A DNA stretch of 64,000 nt from Euwallacea fornicatus (lineage: Eukaryota; Arthropoda; Insecta; Coleoptera; Curculionidae): the NCBI RefSeq assembly GCF_040115645.1, contig NC_089546.1:3445001-3509000 (forward strand). The letters run 5' to 3'. The notes beneath the pieces are model-generated. The model saw only the letters and a program-made list of their open reading frames with translations. It made no database searches and was not told where the DNA came from. This document shows positions 10,353 through 20,959 of this stretch, one piece after another; position 1 is the first letter of the stretch; every line of letters starts with the position of its first letter. A program made the position numbers and the translations under genes.

Positions 10353-12722
10353 TCACAAAACCTTTTATTTAACCTGGAATAGAAAATCACGTAAAGCAAT
10401 TGTTACAAAAGTATTACAATATGCCCTCAGTTTCCAATGTATGGCCTGAGGCCCAGTTTTTTGCCAAACATTATGCTATCTTCGTCTTTGCTTGATTTTA
10501 GAGCTCCAAACTAATTCAGTATTGCACTTAAGGGCCTTCTACTCATCTACATGGATGACTACAGTCTCGAATGTATGGAAGAGAGATATACAAAAATTAT
10601 GCTGCAATAGACAAGAGTCGTGTTCTCATGTGGCTTATTGGATTTCAAGTTAAAAAAATCCGCAAAAATCCAAAGGTTTGGCAAAGACCCCGGTTGGACT
10701 TGTCGCAGACAAACTACATTTTATGGCACGTTTTTGTACGTAAAAAGTTCCATTTTCTAGTAAAAGAATGGGAATAAGGATCAAGTTCTATTTCGCAGGT
10801 ATCACTTTGTAAAGTGACATTCACAGTTATTTTCCATCCTGATTAACTCTTATATTTGTTTATTAGACAGACAATCACGAGTCACAATATGTTCACAAAT
10901 GATGAGGCAAAACATTCGATTTCCGTACCGTCTCATTTCCTACGAGTTGGTACTCAGCTGACTTACCGCACTCGTTTGCGACTCGTGCGCAAACGTCAGA
11001 TTCATAGTAAGTAGTATTTGATGTTCGTTGTATAATATATTAGTTCTTAATTGTGACTTGACTGCTTGGTTGAAATCTGCTTCGCGTCATTGAACTCGGA
11101 AGTCGCATCCGGGAAAGCGTCACTTTTCGCTCTCGCAAAGAGAATAACTATTTTCAAACAGAATTTTGACATTTTTAGATTTCCTGATCACAAAGTGAAA
11201 TCACTAAATTTAAAATTCTGACTCAAATTTATGAATTTTCGACAGTTTGAATTGATATATTAACAACCCCAGATAATGGAAATATCTGACCTTTGAATTT
11301 ATGAAATAAAAACATAGAATTTGTAGTTTTATCTAGAATTTGGCGAACTCTTATGTTCTGTGGCTCAAATTGAAACCCCAAATTTTGTTTTTTTTTTGGT
11401 CCGGAAACTTGAAATTAATTAAACAAATAAAACTTTACGAAGGAGAGAGTGTGCATGGAAGAGACACAGAGAATTATTGGTTTGCATTAATTTTTCCCAT
11501 ACACGGTGACTTCCCATAATAAAGTCTAAGAAATGGTTTAGTATGACCAATGGAGATAGAAATTTGCCGACTTGAAAAAAAAACGTTATCATTTATAGGG
11601 ATATTTTTACTTACTTATAGAATGCAACTTTGCCATCATCCCTTCATCGCTAATAAGCCTCGAATTTGGATCCATTTAGCACACAATAGTTTCATATTGG
11701 ATGTAGAATAACCTTCGTAAAGACTGAAAAGAAACTTCTTCAATATTGACTTCTTGTTTTCCTTGTTCTTAACGCCACATCAAAGATTTAAAGCGAAGAA
11801 GGCAAAAGCAAAAAATCGCCAGTTCTCAGGAGATTTACCCAGCTAACTTTCATACCCAGAACTAAACTAATTGGGCGTCTTTCAAATGGAGTTACAACAA
11901 ATTACATGACGTACTTTTCAGCTTTTCTCGGAGACCCGATAAATTCCATCGGGATTGCGGAAAAGTCCCGTTTTGTTTCAATTTATTTTAGACCGCGAAC
12001 GGGATGCATTTCGGTTAAAAATTCACGGAATCCGGCCCTTAGGGATGCATGTTGCAGTTTTGTTTCCCACCTCGCGTTAAGCCCTTTCTATCCCGCTAAA
12101 GTGGGAAAACTGAAAAGTATGGAATAAATACTGAATGCAAAGCGATGTTTTTGCTGAAATGAAACTCGTTTGATAAAGAATGTCGGATTATTAAAGGAGG
12201 TTTTAGTTTTACGTTTAGCATTGAAAAATTCATTTTTAAACCAGCTGTGTTATATTATACTAGCTGTTTTTAAAGTTTCAGTGAGCTTACCAAAACTCTT
12301 CTGTGCGCTAATGAACGAAGCTGTATAACAAGAACATGCACTTGAAGTTCTGTATTAAAATTCCAGCACTCCGAACAGTTTGAACTGGATTTTCAAATCC
12401 CGGTTATCCGTATCGAAGTATGGAGTTCGATTTATTTTAAATCCCCCAGGTTGAATTATGGATCAAGATCCATAATATTTTCAAAACCCCATTTCTACTA
12501 TAAATTATTTAATCCTTAAGCTCCAAATATTTTTAATATTGCGTTGCCCTGTGCCGATACCAAGACTGTTCCTGAGTTGATTTTATTTAAATGGACTATT
12601 AATGGATGCAATTAAAATGATACATTGATAAGGTAGTATGCACATACAGCTTTTTTTACCACTTCATACAGTGTGTTCATTTAAAAACTTACTCTCCCAT
12701 ATATCGTAGAAACAGGAACACA
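10353..12722. other. Intergenic, no recognised gene
   Basis: Two small open frames (10571-10777 and 11906-12127) were inspected. The second lies in a locally more GC-rich stretch (about 11930-12100), but neither has a recognisable domain. Nothing else was seen. Confidence 0.35.
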
Positions 12723-12724
12723 TA

Positions 12725-13972
12725 CGAAAGTACTGAGTAAGGTGGTCTTCCGGGTTGCAAGGGGGAGTACTGTTGACATTATCTGCGTAAACCTAATTTT
12801 CACTCTTTGCCACCCAACTACCCCCTACTAGAAAAATTTAAATAGCCACCCCCCAAAGTTGCACGTCATATTAAAGGTAATTAAAAATTCAAAATATCGG
12901 CGCATCAAGAAACTTGATTTCTCAAAATATTTTCAAATAATCGAGGAAAAACGAAAGAAAATGTAATTTAATGTTGTTTATCAATGGGGCTAAACACAAA
13001 TACAATTTGCTTTCGAATTCCTGTCGGATCCTTTGAAAAGTGCTTCGAGTAATGGTCCAACATTCTGCGGTTATGTAACTTTTTAGTTTATCAATCTCTT
13101 CAGGAACTGATTTATAAATAATTAATTTAACGTGACCCCAACAGAAAAACTCAAGAGGCATTAAATGAGGAGACCTTGGAGGGAATTCCATTGTCCCTTT
13201 TCTGCCCAAACCATCTACCTGGAAATCCGCTATCAAACCATTGTTGCACAGGTATGACATAATGTGGCGGTGTCTCCTCTTATTGAAAGTGCAAAATATT
13301 ATTGTTTAATAGACAATCGCAATTGTGATCTACTTGCATTGTCACGGCCTCTGTTATAAAGTGATCAACTGGATCTTGTAACATATTAAGGTACATACTA
13401 ATTACGGCATGTCCCAATATTCTAACCCACACATTCACTTTTTGAGACCACCGAACTGTCCCCGAAAACATGAGGATTTTCGTCCCACCAATAACGACAA
13501 TTCTGCTTGTTAACAAAACCATTTAAATATAATGTGCACTCGTCGGAAAAAACCGATATTTTCAATATTAGTAATTAGTGCTGTCATGCTTTCACAAAGC
13601 TCAAATGGCAAAATCTTTGTAAAATGTGTCTATCGAAAAACGATGAATGGAATGTGTCCCATTTGATCAAAAACATTCCTTTATGTGCTTGTTAACAGAA
13701 AGAGAGGCCAAAAAAATCTGAGAGGTTCAGAAATTTATTGCATTTTTTTAATTAATTTTTCGAAAACGCTTTGAGAAATTGTGCTGCTTAAAACACCGGT
13801 ATTTGGTACTTTTAATTGTTTTTAAAATCAGGTGCAATTCTGTGAGAGATACCATTTAAAATTTTTCAAGTGAAGGTAGCGCCATGGCAAGAGGTGACAA
13901 ATAGGTTTACATAAATAATATCAAAAGTCGTACCCCTCGCAGTCTGGAAGACCACCTTACTCAGTACTTTCA
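12725..13972 (-). mobile_element. DD41D (rosa-like) transposon with terminal inverted repeats
   Basis: The terminal inverted repeats are 12725-12780 and 13921-13972, sharing GAAAGTACTGAGTAAGGTGG followed by TCTTCC and then a less well conserved stretch. Both are flanked by TA (12723-12724 and 13973-13974). The element is 1248 bp, a normal size for a mariner relative, and encloses a minus-strand transposase relic. Its ends differ from the CAGGGTG ends of the fold-backs, so it is a separate lineage of the same transposase class. It abuts another element at 13977. Confidence 0.85.
12922..13740 (-). pseudogene. Broken DD41D transposase of the 12725-13972 element
   Basis: Reading the minus strand and allowing frame changes, the recognisable blocks in order are: a segment near 13680-13600; VFSDECTLYLNGFVNKQN (first catalytic Asp) near 13540; CRYWWDENPHVF; WSQKVNVW in another frame; PPHYV; a FPGRW block; and the block GRKGTMEFPPRSPHLMPLEFF with FCWGHVKLIIYKS. 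The last part is open at 12922-13260. The final Asp is changed (LEFF instead of LDFF) and the SPDL motif is SPHL. Several frameshifts separate the blocks, so it cannot make a transposase. Confidence 0.8.
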
Positions 13973-13976
13973 TATA

Positions 13977-14434
13977 CAGGATGACCTATTTAAAACAATC
14001 CACCTGAAATATCTTGAATACAATTTTTTTCTTCAGACAACCCCGAGACACGTCAATTTTACTTTTAAGGGGGACATTTTTAGATCATAAATTCGTTGGT
14101 GTGGTCATCCTCCTACACGGAGTGACTCCCCCTTCAAGAATCTTTAATGACACAGAGGGGTCAAGTGGCACATCAAATCAAAGATATTTCAATTCTTTTT
14201 ACAAATATGCTGAATTTTTTTTGCCCCGCCTTTAAATATTGTAAAACAACGGTGAAATAAATCTAAAAAAAATTACTTACTCTTAATAATAATAAACTCA
14301 CCAATACAACAAAAATATTATGTTTATCATCGAATTCTTAAAAATGTCCCCCTTAAAAGTAAAATTGAGGTTGTGCAGATAAAAAAACTGCATTTAAGAT
14401 ATTTCAGGTGGACTGTTTTAAATGGGCCAATCTG
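13977..14434. mobile_element. 458-bp fold-back MITE with about 110-base inverted repeats
   Basis: The left arm begins CAGGATGACC (13977) and the right arm, read in reverse, begins CAGATTGGCCC (14434). The arms share 'atttaaaaca.tccacctga', 'aatatctt' and 'caattttacttttaaggggg'. TA flanks both ends (13975-13976 and 14435-14436). It is non-coding. It sits directly against the DD41D element, so the junction reads TATA with one TA belonging to each insertion. It belongs with the CAGGGTG-ended elements. Confidence 0.8.
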
Positions 14435-14436
14435 TA

Positions 14437-15535
14437 TATATTTGTTTTTAGGACATTTGTGATGGTAAGTTTTTAAATAAACAAACTGTATATATGTACA
14501 CTAAATTTTATGTTAAAAACAGTTAATTTTCAATCTCCTTCGTCTGTCTCGCTCATTCCATAATTCGCACATTCACATTCCACATTTAATCCACAACCGC
14601 ATGAAACAGACTGGTATTTTCAGTGATAAAAACAAAACAAGCAATGTGATATATTTCAAAGATTATCACGTGATGATTAGGTGTGTTCCTTTATTTGTCA
14701 GTGTCTTCTATAATTCAACGATAATTGCATAATTCTGGTATGTCTTCTGATGAAACGCAATGTGAATGTTCCCAAGTGACTACGCTGTTGAAGTGTTTGT
14801 GTATTCCAGTAGAAGTTCGATGCCTTTTTTGATTACCATACTACGTAGCGGAATGTAACAGCTGAAACCATCAGTGTCCTACACGTATATGTATCTGTGA
14901 TGGACTTGTCCCAAACAGTGGCGTTATATTTTTTACCGGAAGGCGGCCATTTATTAGTGTCCCCGCGACGTGATTTTGATTTCGTCGCCATGAGTTAGTA
15001 TTCAATTTTTTAAAAAGGGGCGTCAACACTGTAAAAACCAGCTTCATCCGATTCTTTTAAGTTATTGATCAATTTTTGAACTTTTTATTATGGAGTAAGC
15101 TAACAAAACCGAAACAGAACTGTTGTGTTGGTTGACATAAAAGTTATGCAAAAATGTTTGAACACGTTAACATTGATAAGAAGGCGGAAGGTTTGGTTTA
15201 TTAGAAATTGACGGTGATTTTCTTCACCCCCTAGATAGGGGAAGAACCACCACCAAAATTTTAAATAACAAGGGGGATTGAGTGATACATCAAACTAAAA
15301 GTTTTTTATAGGGCTTTATGGTGATATCAAGATATCTTACTTTGAAACAACCGTTGACGAGTAAATGGTTTATTTCTGCATGAACACTGCTGGGAGACAG
15401 AAAGCGCAGAAATATCTAAATCGATTGTTCAAAATGCCGTCGGTTAACTTCCTGGCAATGTAACAAATTTGCGTCGAAACACGGCCGAGCCTTCTGAAGT
15501 ATTTTTGGACTTATATACGAGGGACTGAAGTTTTG
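14437..15535. other. Intergenic, weak repeat only
   Basis: No gene is recognised. A stretch near 15200-15330 ('gggggattgag.gata.atc') resembles part of 44070-44160, so a diverged dispersed repeat is likely there. Confidence 0.3.
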
Positions 15536-15539
15536 GGCC

Positions 15540-16010
15540 CTTTTTCTATTTTTCCAAATATCTAGGAAATCACGGAAAATATGGCAACGTTACAGCGATT
15601 TCCTTAATCAGCTCCACAAGGAGCCAGTTTAATCGAATTTAACCCAAGTTAGGCACACCCAAAAAAAACAACCTGTATACATAATTATATATATTTGCAT
15701 AATTATATATACCGTTTCCGAATTGTCGGGAAAATTCGAAAATTTGGTAAATGTAAGGTCCCAAAGAAATAGATGCTGTACCGTAACCGATGTGAGTTTT
15801 GGAATTGGTGTTATGGGGCTCCGAGAGGGGCCACGTTTTGACGTGTTCTAATTTTAAAAACGTTTTCCGCAACTCTCGAAATAGGCCTTCGAAGTAACAT
15901 GACTTTAAGCCTGAATAACTTGCTTATTTCAAACGAAATGCCCAAATTTTCTCGACGGCATCGTGTTTAGAATTCAAAAATCTATAATTTATGCTCATAT
16001 TAGTCTAGTC
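15540..16010 (-). repeat. Dispersed repeat family A, copy 2 (inverted)
   Basis: The reverse complement matches 120-590 and 16340-16690. It starts at about 16010 with 'gatttttgaattctaaacac' and runs down to an 'aattcggaaacggta' string near 15705. With copy 3 it forms a divergent inverted pair around a spacer of about 330 bases. The open frame 15639-15872 lies inside and is not a gene. Confidence 0.55.
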
Positions 16011-16339
16011 CTAAATATAGTCATTTCCAAGCTCTTGGAAATGGCCTCTTTTGGCTCCTAAATATTTAAAAAATCACACTAGTGACGTCCAATGTTATTT
16101 TCACTTTCTACAAGACTATCGATGACTGCATTATTATTTTGTTTTCAAATTCGCACGTTAATTTAATATATCATTTGTTAGTATTATCTTTTTTTAAATT
16201 AATATGTCTGATCAATTAATTTTTAATCATTAAGTAAATAGGTCTCTTCTAGCAAGACTGCAACGGTGTTTTGATCGAAACGAAGGGCAATTTGAAAATT
16301 TGTTGTGAATACCTCATTTGCATAAAAATAAAATATTTT

Positions 16340-16690
16340 CCCGGAGTCTTGTGCATTTTTAGATTCAGAACAAGATCTCGTTAAGGAAATTGGGACATTC
16401 TATTTGAAATAATCAAATTATTGGGGATTGAAGTTGCGCCAGCATGTGATTATTAAAAACTTTTTAAAAATTAAAACACGTCCAAAAGTAACTTATTAGG
16501 TCTTTTTAAAGCCCTATAAGACCCATTCCGAAGCTCGTGGCATTCAGGGCACCGCACTGATTTCCGTAAGATTATGCAGTTATCAAAATTTTCTAATTTT
16601 CCCGAATTGCTCGAAAACGGTAAATTTTTAACATAAGGCCCTTTACATATACTGAACTTAAAATTTGAAGATAAATCTGAAAATGACTGT
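16340..16690 (+). repeat. Dispersed repeat family A, copy 3
   Basis: Landmarks in the same order as copy 1: 'ttttagattcagaacaaga', 'gttaaggaaattgggac', 'gaaataatcaaattattgg' and 'gctcgaaaacggtaaattt'. Non-coding. Confidence 0.6.
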
Positions 16691-16739
16691 TAAGGGTGTT
16701 CCTTCGATAAATGAAACACGACAAAGACAATTTGTTTTA

Positions 16740-17290
16740 TGTAAAAATGGACTGTATTAACTATGCACTTATCTCAAAAGAATGTAAGAATTTTGGTCTA
16801 AGTAACGAAGAATAGGAAGAATGCTTATTGGGCGGGTACACGATATGATGCGGATCACATCCCGTCACCGACGTAGCTTTCACCCGACCAGACCACAGGA
16901 AGAGCAGAAAAAGAGAGAGCGAAAATTGCTCCGATTATCCCTTAAGTACTAACCCCGAAGAATTCCAACCAGGGGCGCACCACCACCAAGAACCATTATA
17001 AGCTATGGCTACAACGAATCCCATAACTCGTGGCCATCTGGGGAATATCTATACTAATCGCTTTTCTGGGAATATTGCGGGTCCAACAAATTGACCATCA
17101 AAGCAATAGTCCCTATAGAGAAAGCTTCTTCGACTAGTAGCACATTCCCCAACCAAAGCGTATCCTTAGCTTTGGCCTGATGGGCCATGTGGTCTGGCAC
17201 CCAGATGGTATTCTCCGAATAAGTATCGCAGTACATAGGCGTAACTTAAGGGAGTAAATGACAGTATACAATAAACCTAACATTAACAAC
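16740..17290. other. Relatively GC-rich block of unknown origin
   Basis: From about 16830 to 17250 the base composition is visibly less A+T-rich than its surroundings. A minus-strand open frame (17054-17236, 60 codons) lies inside, with no recognisable domain. Sequence on the minus strand near 17000-16960 ('ggtggtggtgcgcccctgg') could be a retroelement leader, but no terminal repeats, reverse transcriptase or integrase were found. A conserved or recently arrived segment is the other possibility. I cannot assign it. Confidence 0.3.
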
Positions 17291-17589
17291 AATAAAAAAT
17301 AAATAGAAAACAAAAAACCAATAACTTAGAGTCCTTAACAATGACAAAAACATTCAAGAGTTCCATTAAACAACTTAAATTGGTGCTCTCACGCTTTTAT
17401 GACGGACCCTGTAAATTTGAAAATAATTTTACAATACGCACCTCTTAACGACCAAAAACTTTGATAAGAAACATTTTCTTCTGAAACGCAAATTTAGTGA
17501 TATATTGCATCTTGACGCACTATTAAGCAACTTTATAAAGAAAGACAAACTAACGACTATACTACTACTACTGCACCCCTGCTTTTTTA

Positions 17590-18189
17590 CAGGGTGTTCC
17601 TTTTAAAGCTGTGATTGAAGATTAGTCAAAGAAAGTTTTAAATAAAGGTTGTCCGGTAAAGAGGAGGACATGTCATGAAAATAGTGACTTTTAGCCAAAA
17701 CGTCACTTCAAGGTTACTTCAAGGACAACTTCTTATTCAAATGACAACACAAGATTTTAAACCAATTTGAAAATTTAAAAAAATAGTATTTTTTTTCATA
17801 GAAATACTTTTTTTGATTAGATAGAAGGATTGTTATGAGTTTTAAACAGAATATGCGTGGTAAAACTTTTTTAGAAAAGAAAATGCAATAATTTCGATTA
17901 CCTCAAGGATTGGAGAAAAGTCAAGGATAACTCTGCAGCAAAACGTCTAATAAAAAAATTGTTTAAATGAAAAATATTCATTTTTTAAGGGTCTATAAAT
18001 GTCTATAAAAAAGTACGGGGTTTTCATTTGAAAAAGAAGTTGTCCTTGAAATGACCTTGAAATGACGAAAAGTCACTTTCTACATGACATGTCCCCCTCT
18101 TTACTGGATAACTTTGATTTGAAATTTTTTTTCATACAACGTATCGTTTCTTACTAATCGTCCAACATGGCTTTAAATGGGCTACCATG
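17590..18189. mobile_element. 600-bp fold-back MITE with about 175-base inverted repeats
   Basis: The left end is CAGGGTGTTCCTTTTAAAGC; the right end, read in reverse, is CATGGTAGCCCATTTAAAGC. TA flanks both sides (17588-17589 and 18190-18191). The arms share 'gtaaagagg.ggacatgtca', 'gtgactttt' and 'aaggacaacttctt' in inverted order. The centre is A+T-rich and non-coding. It lies about 245 bases beyond the stop codon of the ankyrin gene at 18434, on that gene's 3' side. Confidence 0.8.
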
Positions 18190-18433
18190 TATATCTTGAC
18201 TTACTTTTTTTCTACTGTGAGTTTTTTTTCTCAAATTCCGAGAGATATGACAGTCCAAAATAGGAATATCCAACAATAGACCATCCGGTGGCAGTGGTAG
18301 TAGTAACCTTGTTCGACATTGCTTCGTCTCTACCCGGCTCTGTCAGGTTGCCCGTCTTCATCTTATTAAAAACTCCAATACTTAAAACTAAAGTTATGAA
18401 CTACTAAATCTTCAACGTACCTAATAATGGAGA

Positions 18434-19144
18434 CTATTCCATTGGTCTTTGTTTTTCTCGCATTTCACATAGTTTACCATCTTCGATGAACTTATTAAAT
18501 GCGTCTTCTAGCTCTTTATTTAGTTTGGAAATTGCTGTGTTGCCATATACATCTGTTGCCTCTAGGTCAGCACCCATGCCAAAAAGGAATGCAGCTATTG
18601 AAATATTATTAAAGTAGAAGGCGATATGCAGAGGTGTATCGTCGTAGTGGTTTTTACTTTCCAGATTGGCTCCATAATGTAGTAAAAGTTCGACTATTTT
18701 GAGAAAATCGTTCTCTTTTGATTCGGATCCGCCCTTACCCCTTGCTGATGCTGCACTATGTAAAGGTTTCCATTCTTTCTCATTTCCTAATTCGGTATTA
18801 GCTCCATAATGTAGTAGAATCTTAGCGGCTTCAACGTTTCCATGAAACGCAGCACAATGTAAAGCAGTAAAACCGCCATTGTCTTGAATATCAATAATAG
18901 TAATGTCGTGTTCCAAAAGCACTTTCATAATATCCGTTTTATTTGTTTCAGCCGCAAAATGTAAACAAGTTTTCCCGCTATAAATTGAATCATTTTTGGT
19001 ATCTACGACTTTGATATCTATACCTTGGGCTAGTAAATTTATCACGTCATCAAGCCGTCCTTCTAGGCAACTCTTATGTAACTTGTTTAGTCCATCTTTC
19101 CTGGTATTACTGCCCTCGTTCTGAACTTCATTTTCGTTATTCAT
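18434..19144 (-). CDS. Ankyrin-repeat protein, 236 aa, single exon
   Basis: The ATG at 19144 opens a frame of 236 codons ending in TAG. After a short polar N terminus (residues 1-17), about five ankyrin repeats fill residues 18-200. The clearest are TCLHFAAETNKTDIMKVLLE (59-78), TALHCAAFHGNVEAAKILL (93-111), KPLHSAASA (127-135, with an insertion of about ten residues before FLKIVELLLHYGAN) and TPLHIAFYFNN (170-180). The TxLHxAA and VxxLLxxGAN signatures are intact. A charged tail follows (201-236). There is no signal peptide, membrane segment or second domain. Ankyrin repeats bind other proteins, so a soluble adaptor or inhibitor role is an inference; the partner is unknown. A four-codon upstream reading frame overlaps the start codon. 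No canonical AATAAA follows the stop; an AATAAG occurs near 18362. The frame has no stops over 236 codons in a decayed transposon landscape, which suggests selection or recent arrival. Confidence 0.85.
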   Translation of the reverse strand: MNNENEVQNEGSNTRKDGLNKLHKSCLEGRLDDVINLLAQGIDIKVVDTKNDSIYSGKTCLHFAAETNKTDIMKVLLEHDITIIDIQDNGGFTALHCAAFHGNVEAAKILLHYGANTELGNEKEWKPLHSAASARGKGGSESKENDFLKIVELLLHYGANLESKNHYDDTPLHIAFYFNNISIAAFLFGMGADLEATDVYGNTAISKLNKELEDAFNKFIEDGKLCEMREKQRPME

Positions 19145-19205
19145 TTTTCATTAATTTACTAACACGTTTGACTGGACTTCGTTTGCAACTCACAGTTTGT
19201 TGTGC

Positions 19206-19236
19206 ACTGATAGTTGTTTAACAGTTTTATTTTATA
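19206..19236 (-). promoter_or_regulatory. Core promoter of the 18434-19144 ankyrin gene (TATA + initiator)
   Basis: On the minus strand, TATAAAAT occupies 19236-19229 and an arthropod-type initiator TCAGT occupies 19210-19206. Taking the A of TCA (19208) as +1, the TATA box starts 28 bases upstream, a standard spacing. The predicted leader is 64 bases. It ends in TTAATGAAAAATGAATAA, where an upstream ATG (codons ATG AAA AAT GAA TAA) overlaps the main ATG. The main ATG has A at -3 and the upstream one has T, so leaky scanning to the main start is likely. Confidence 0.55.
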
Positions 19237-19239
19237 AAA

Positions 19240-20955
19240 ATATGATAAGATAAATAATGTTTTTAGATAATATTTGAGTCACCTTTCAGGTTCTATTAAA
19301 TATTATGTTTATTATTGTTGTTGATGATAATTTTCAAATATCGACATTACAATAACTTTAATAACTTATTTTAAAATAGTTAAAGAAAATAGAACTCATA
19401 AGTTATTAATTTACGACAATTATTACATTATATTTTGTATGATTTAGCAAATCGTATTTTGTGGATTTTAAGCTTTTTGTCATAGTCTATATGTACAGAT
19501 TGTCCCGAGATTTAATTTGCATAAGTTTAACAGCATATTCTACGATCAGAACAAAGAAGACACCCCCATATAAACATGCCATAAACAACTCGTTCTTAAA
19601 GTGCTTCAACGCGTGAAAGTTTTTTTTATGGGCCCCATGGTAGTCGAGGCATTCATACTTCGAATTTGGATTATAGCTCAATTTTGAGTATCTACATAGT
19701 TATGAATCATGAATAATATATTTGTATAGAAACTGATTGGGAACATCTACAGGGAGTTTTTTCCTCTATAGATCATGTCATATTTCACCCTCCAAACTTT
19801 TTGTGTCGTGTCGCTGGTTGCTTCTTGCTGAATGGCCGAATTTCCTGTTCAGTTTAGAATTTTTTTTTTCTGCTATATTATTTCCGTATCTGTCATTATT
19901 TTTCAATTATTTGCAGAAGAATTTAAAAAACCATTCCACTTTTAAGGAAAGCATTTTGTAGTCACAGCGCATGCATTTCTTATCGAAAAACCGTATGAAT
20001 TGTTATATAAATATTTTTTTAAATAACTAGAAATTACTGAGGCCAGAAAAAAGTAAAAAGTGCAAAAAGTTCCAAGGCGACCAGAATTCACATTTTTAAG
20101 AAAAAAAATGAGGTAAAAGGATGCATGAGCGTAGAAAAAATAACATCCGGTACATTCTTGCAATCATTTGATATATTTAATGATGCAGGAAGTGCAAATG
20201 ATAGTTTTTTGACATGTTTCGAAGTTCCAGAAATTCTTGCAGATGGATCTAGCTGTTGCTAAAATATGGTACTTTAACTGAGGCTAGATGCTTGTTTACA
20301 TTTCTCGTTGGATTTTTCTAATGGCGTAATACATCTTAGGTTTTCAAACGGAAAAACTGGTATATTAATACAAAGTATAGGAAAACAATTACGATCCAAA
20401 TGTTGTAAAAATGTACCAAAAAAGAGTAATCCTATATTATATTTCCGATGGTAGTAAATTGCACCGCAAATGTAAAATTTATGACGGGCCTAACTATGAC
20501 TGATGTGGAACCCACAGAGCAATCCGGTGTCTTTTATAATAGTCCGGGTTAAGTTTATAATTGATTAAGCAGACCTAGTATTAGACCGGGCGATTATGAC
20601 CAAAAATATGTCAATTTCGCTCTACCAAAATTCCGCCGTTACTAATGATAGAAGTTGATTCTGTTTCAGTAGAATGACGGGCATAGTACCCGATAGCCTA
20701 CCCGCATAGTTGGTGCTCTTTGAGATGTTAAACCTTTTGCTGGATTATATCTGTGAACTATATTGTATATTCTTGGTTGATTGGTATTAATGTCCTTCTG
20801 GTTTTAAGTTCTCCAGGCTTCAATTCATTCTTCAAATGTATCCATGTGATAGAGCAATAAAAGCTTATACCAAGAAATGTGGCTGAGGGATGAATCAAGG
20901 CATCTATAAAGACGCCGCCTACGACTGAATTGCGTTTGCACAAGTAATTATTTCA
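19240..20955. other. Intergenic, nothing recognised
   Basis: A+T-rich region upstream of the ankyrin gene. The small open frames (19487-19681, 19737-19961, 19942-20163, 20758-20943) overlap on opposite strands and have no recognisable features. Confidence 0.4.
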
Positions 20956-20959
20956 AATA

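Noticed and set aside
16960..17000. Primer-binding site of an LTR retrotransposon
   Set aside because: The string only loosely resembles such a site. No paired terminal repeats, reverse transcriptase or integrase exist nearby.
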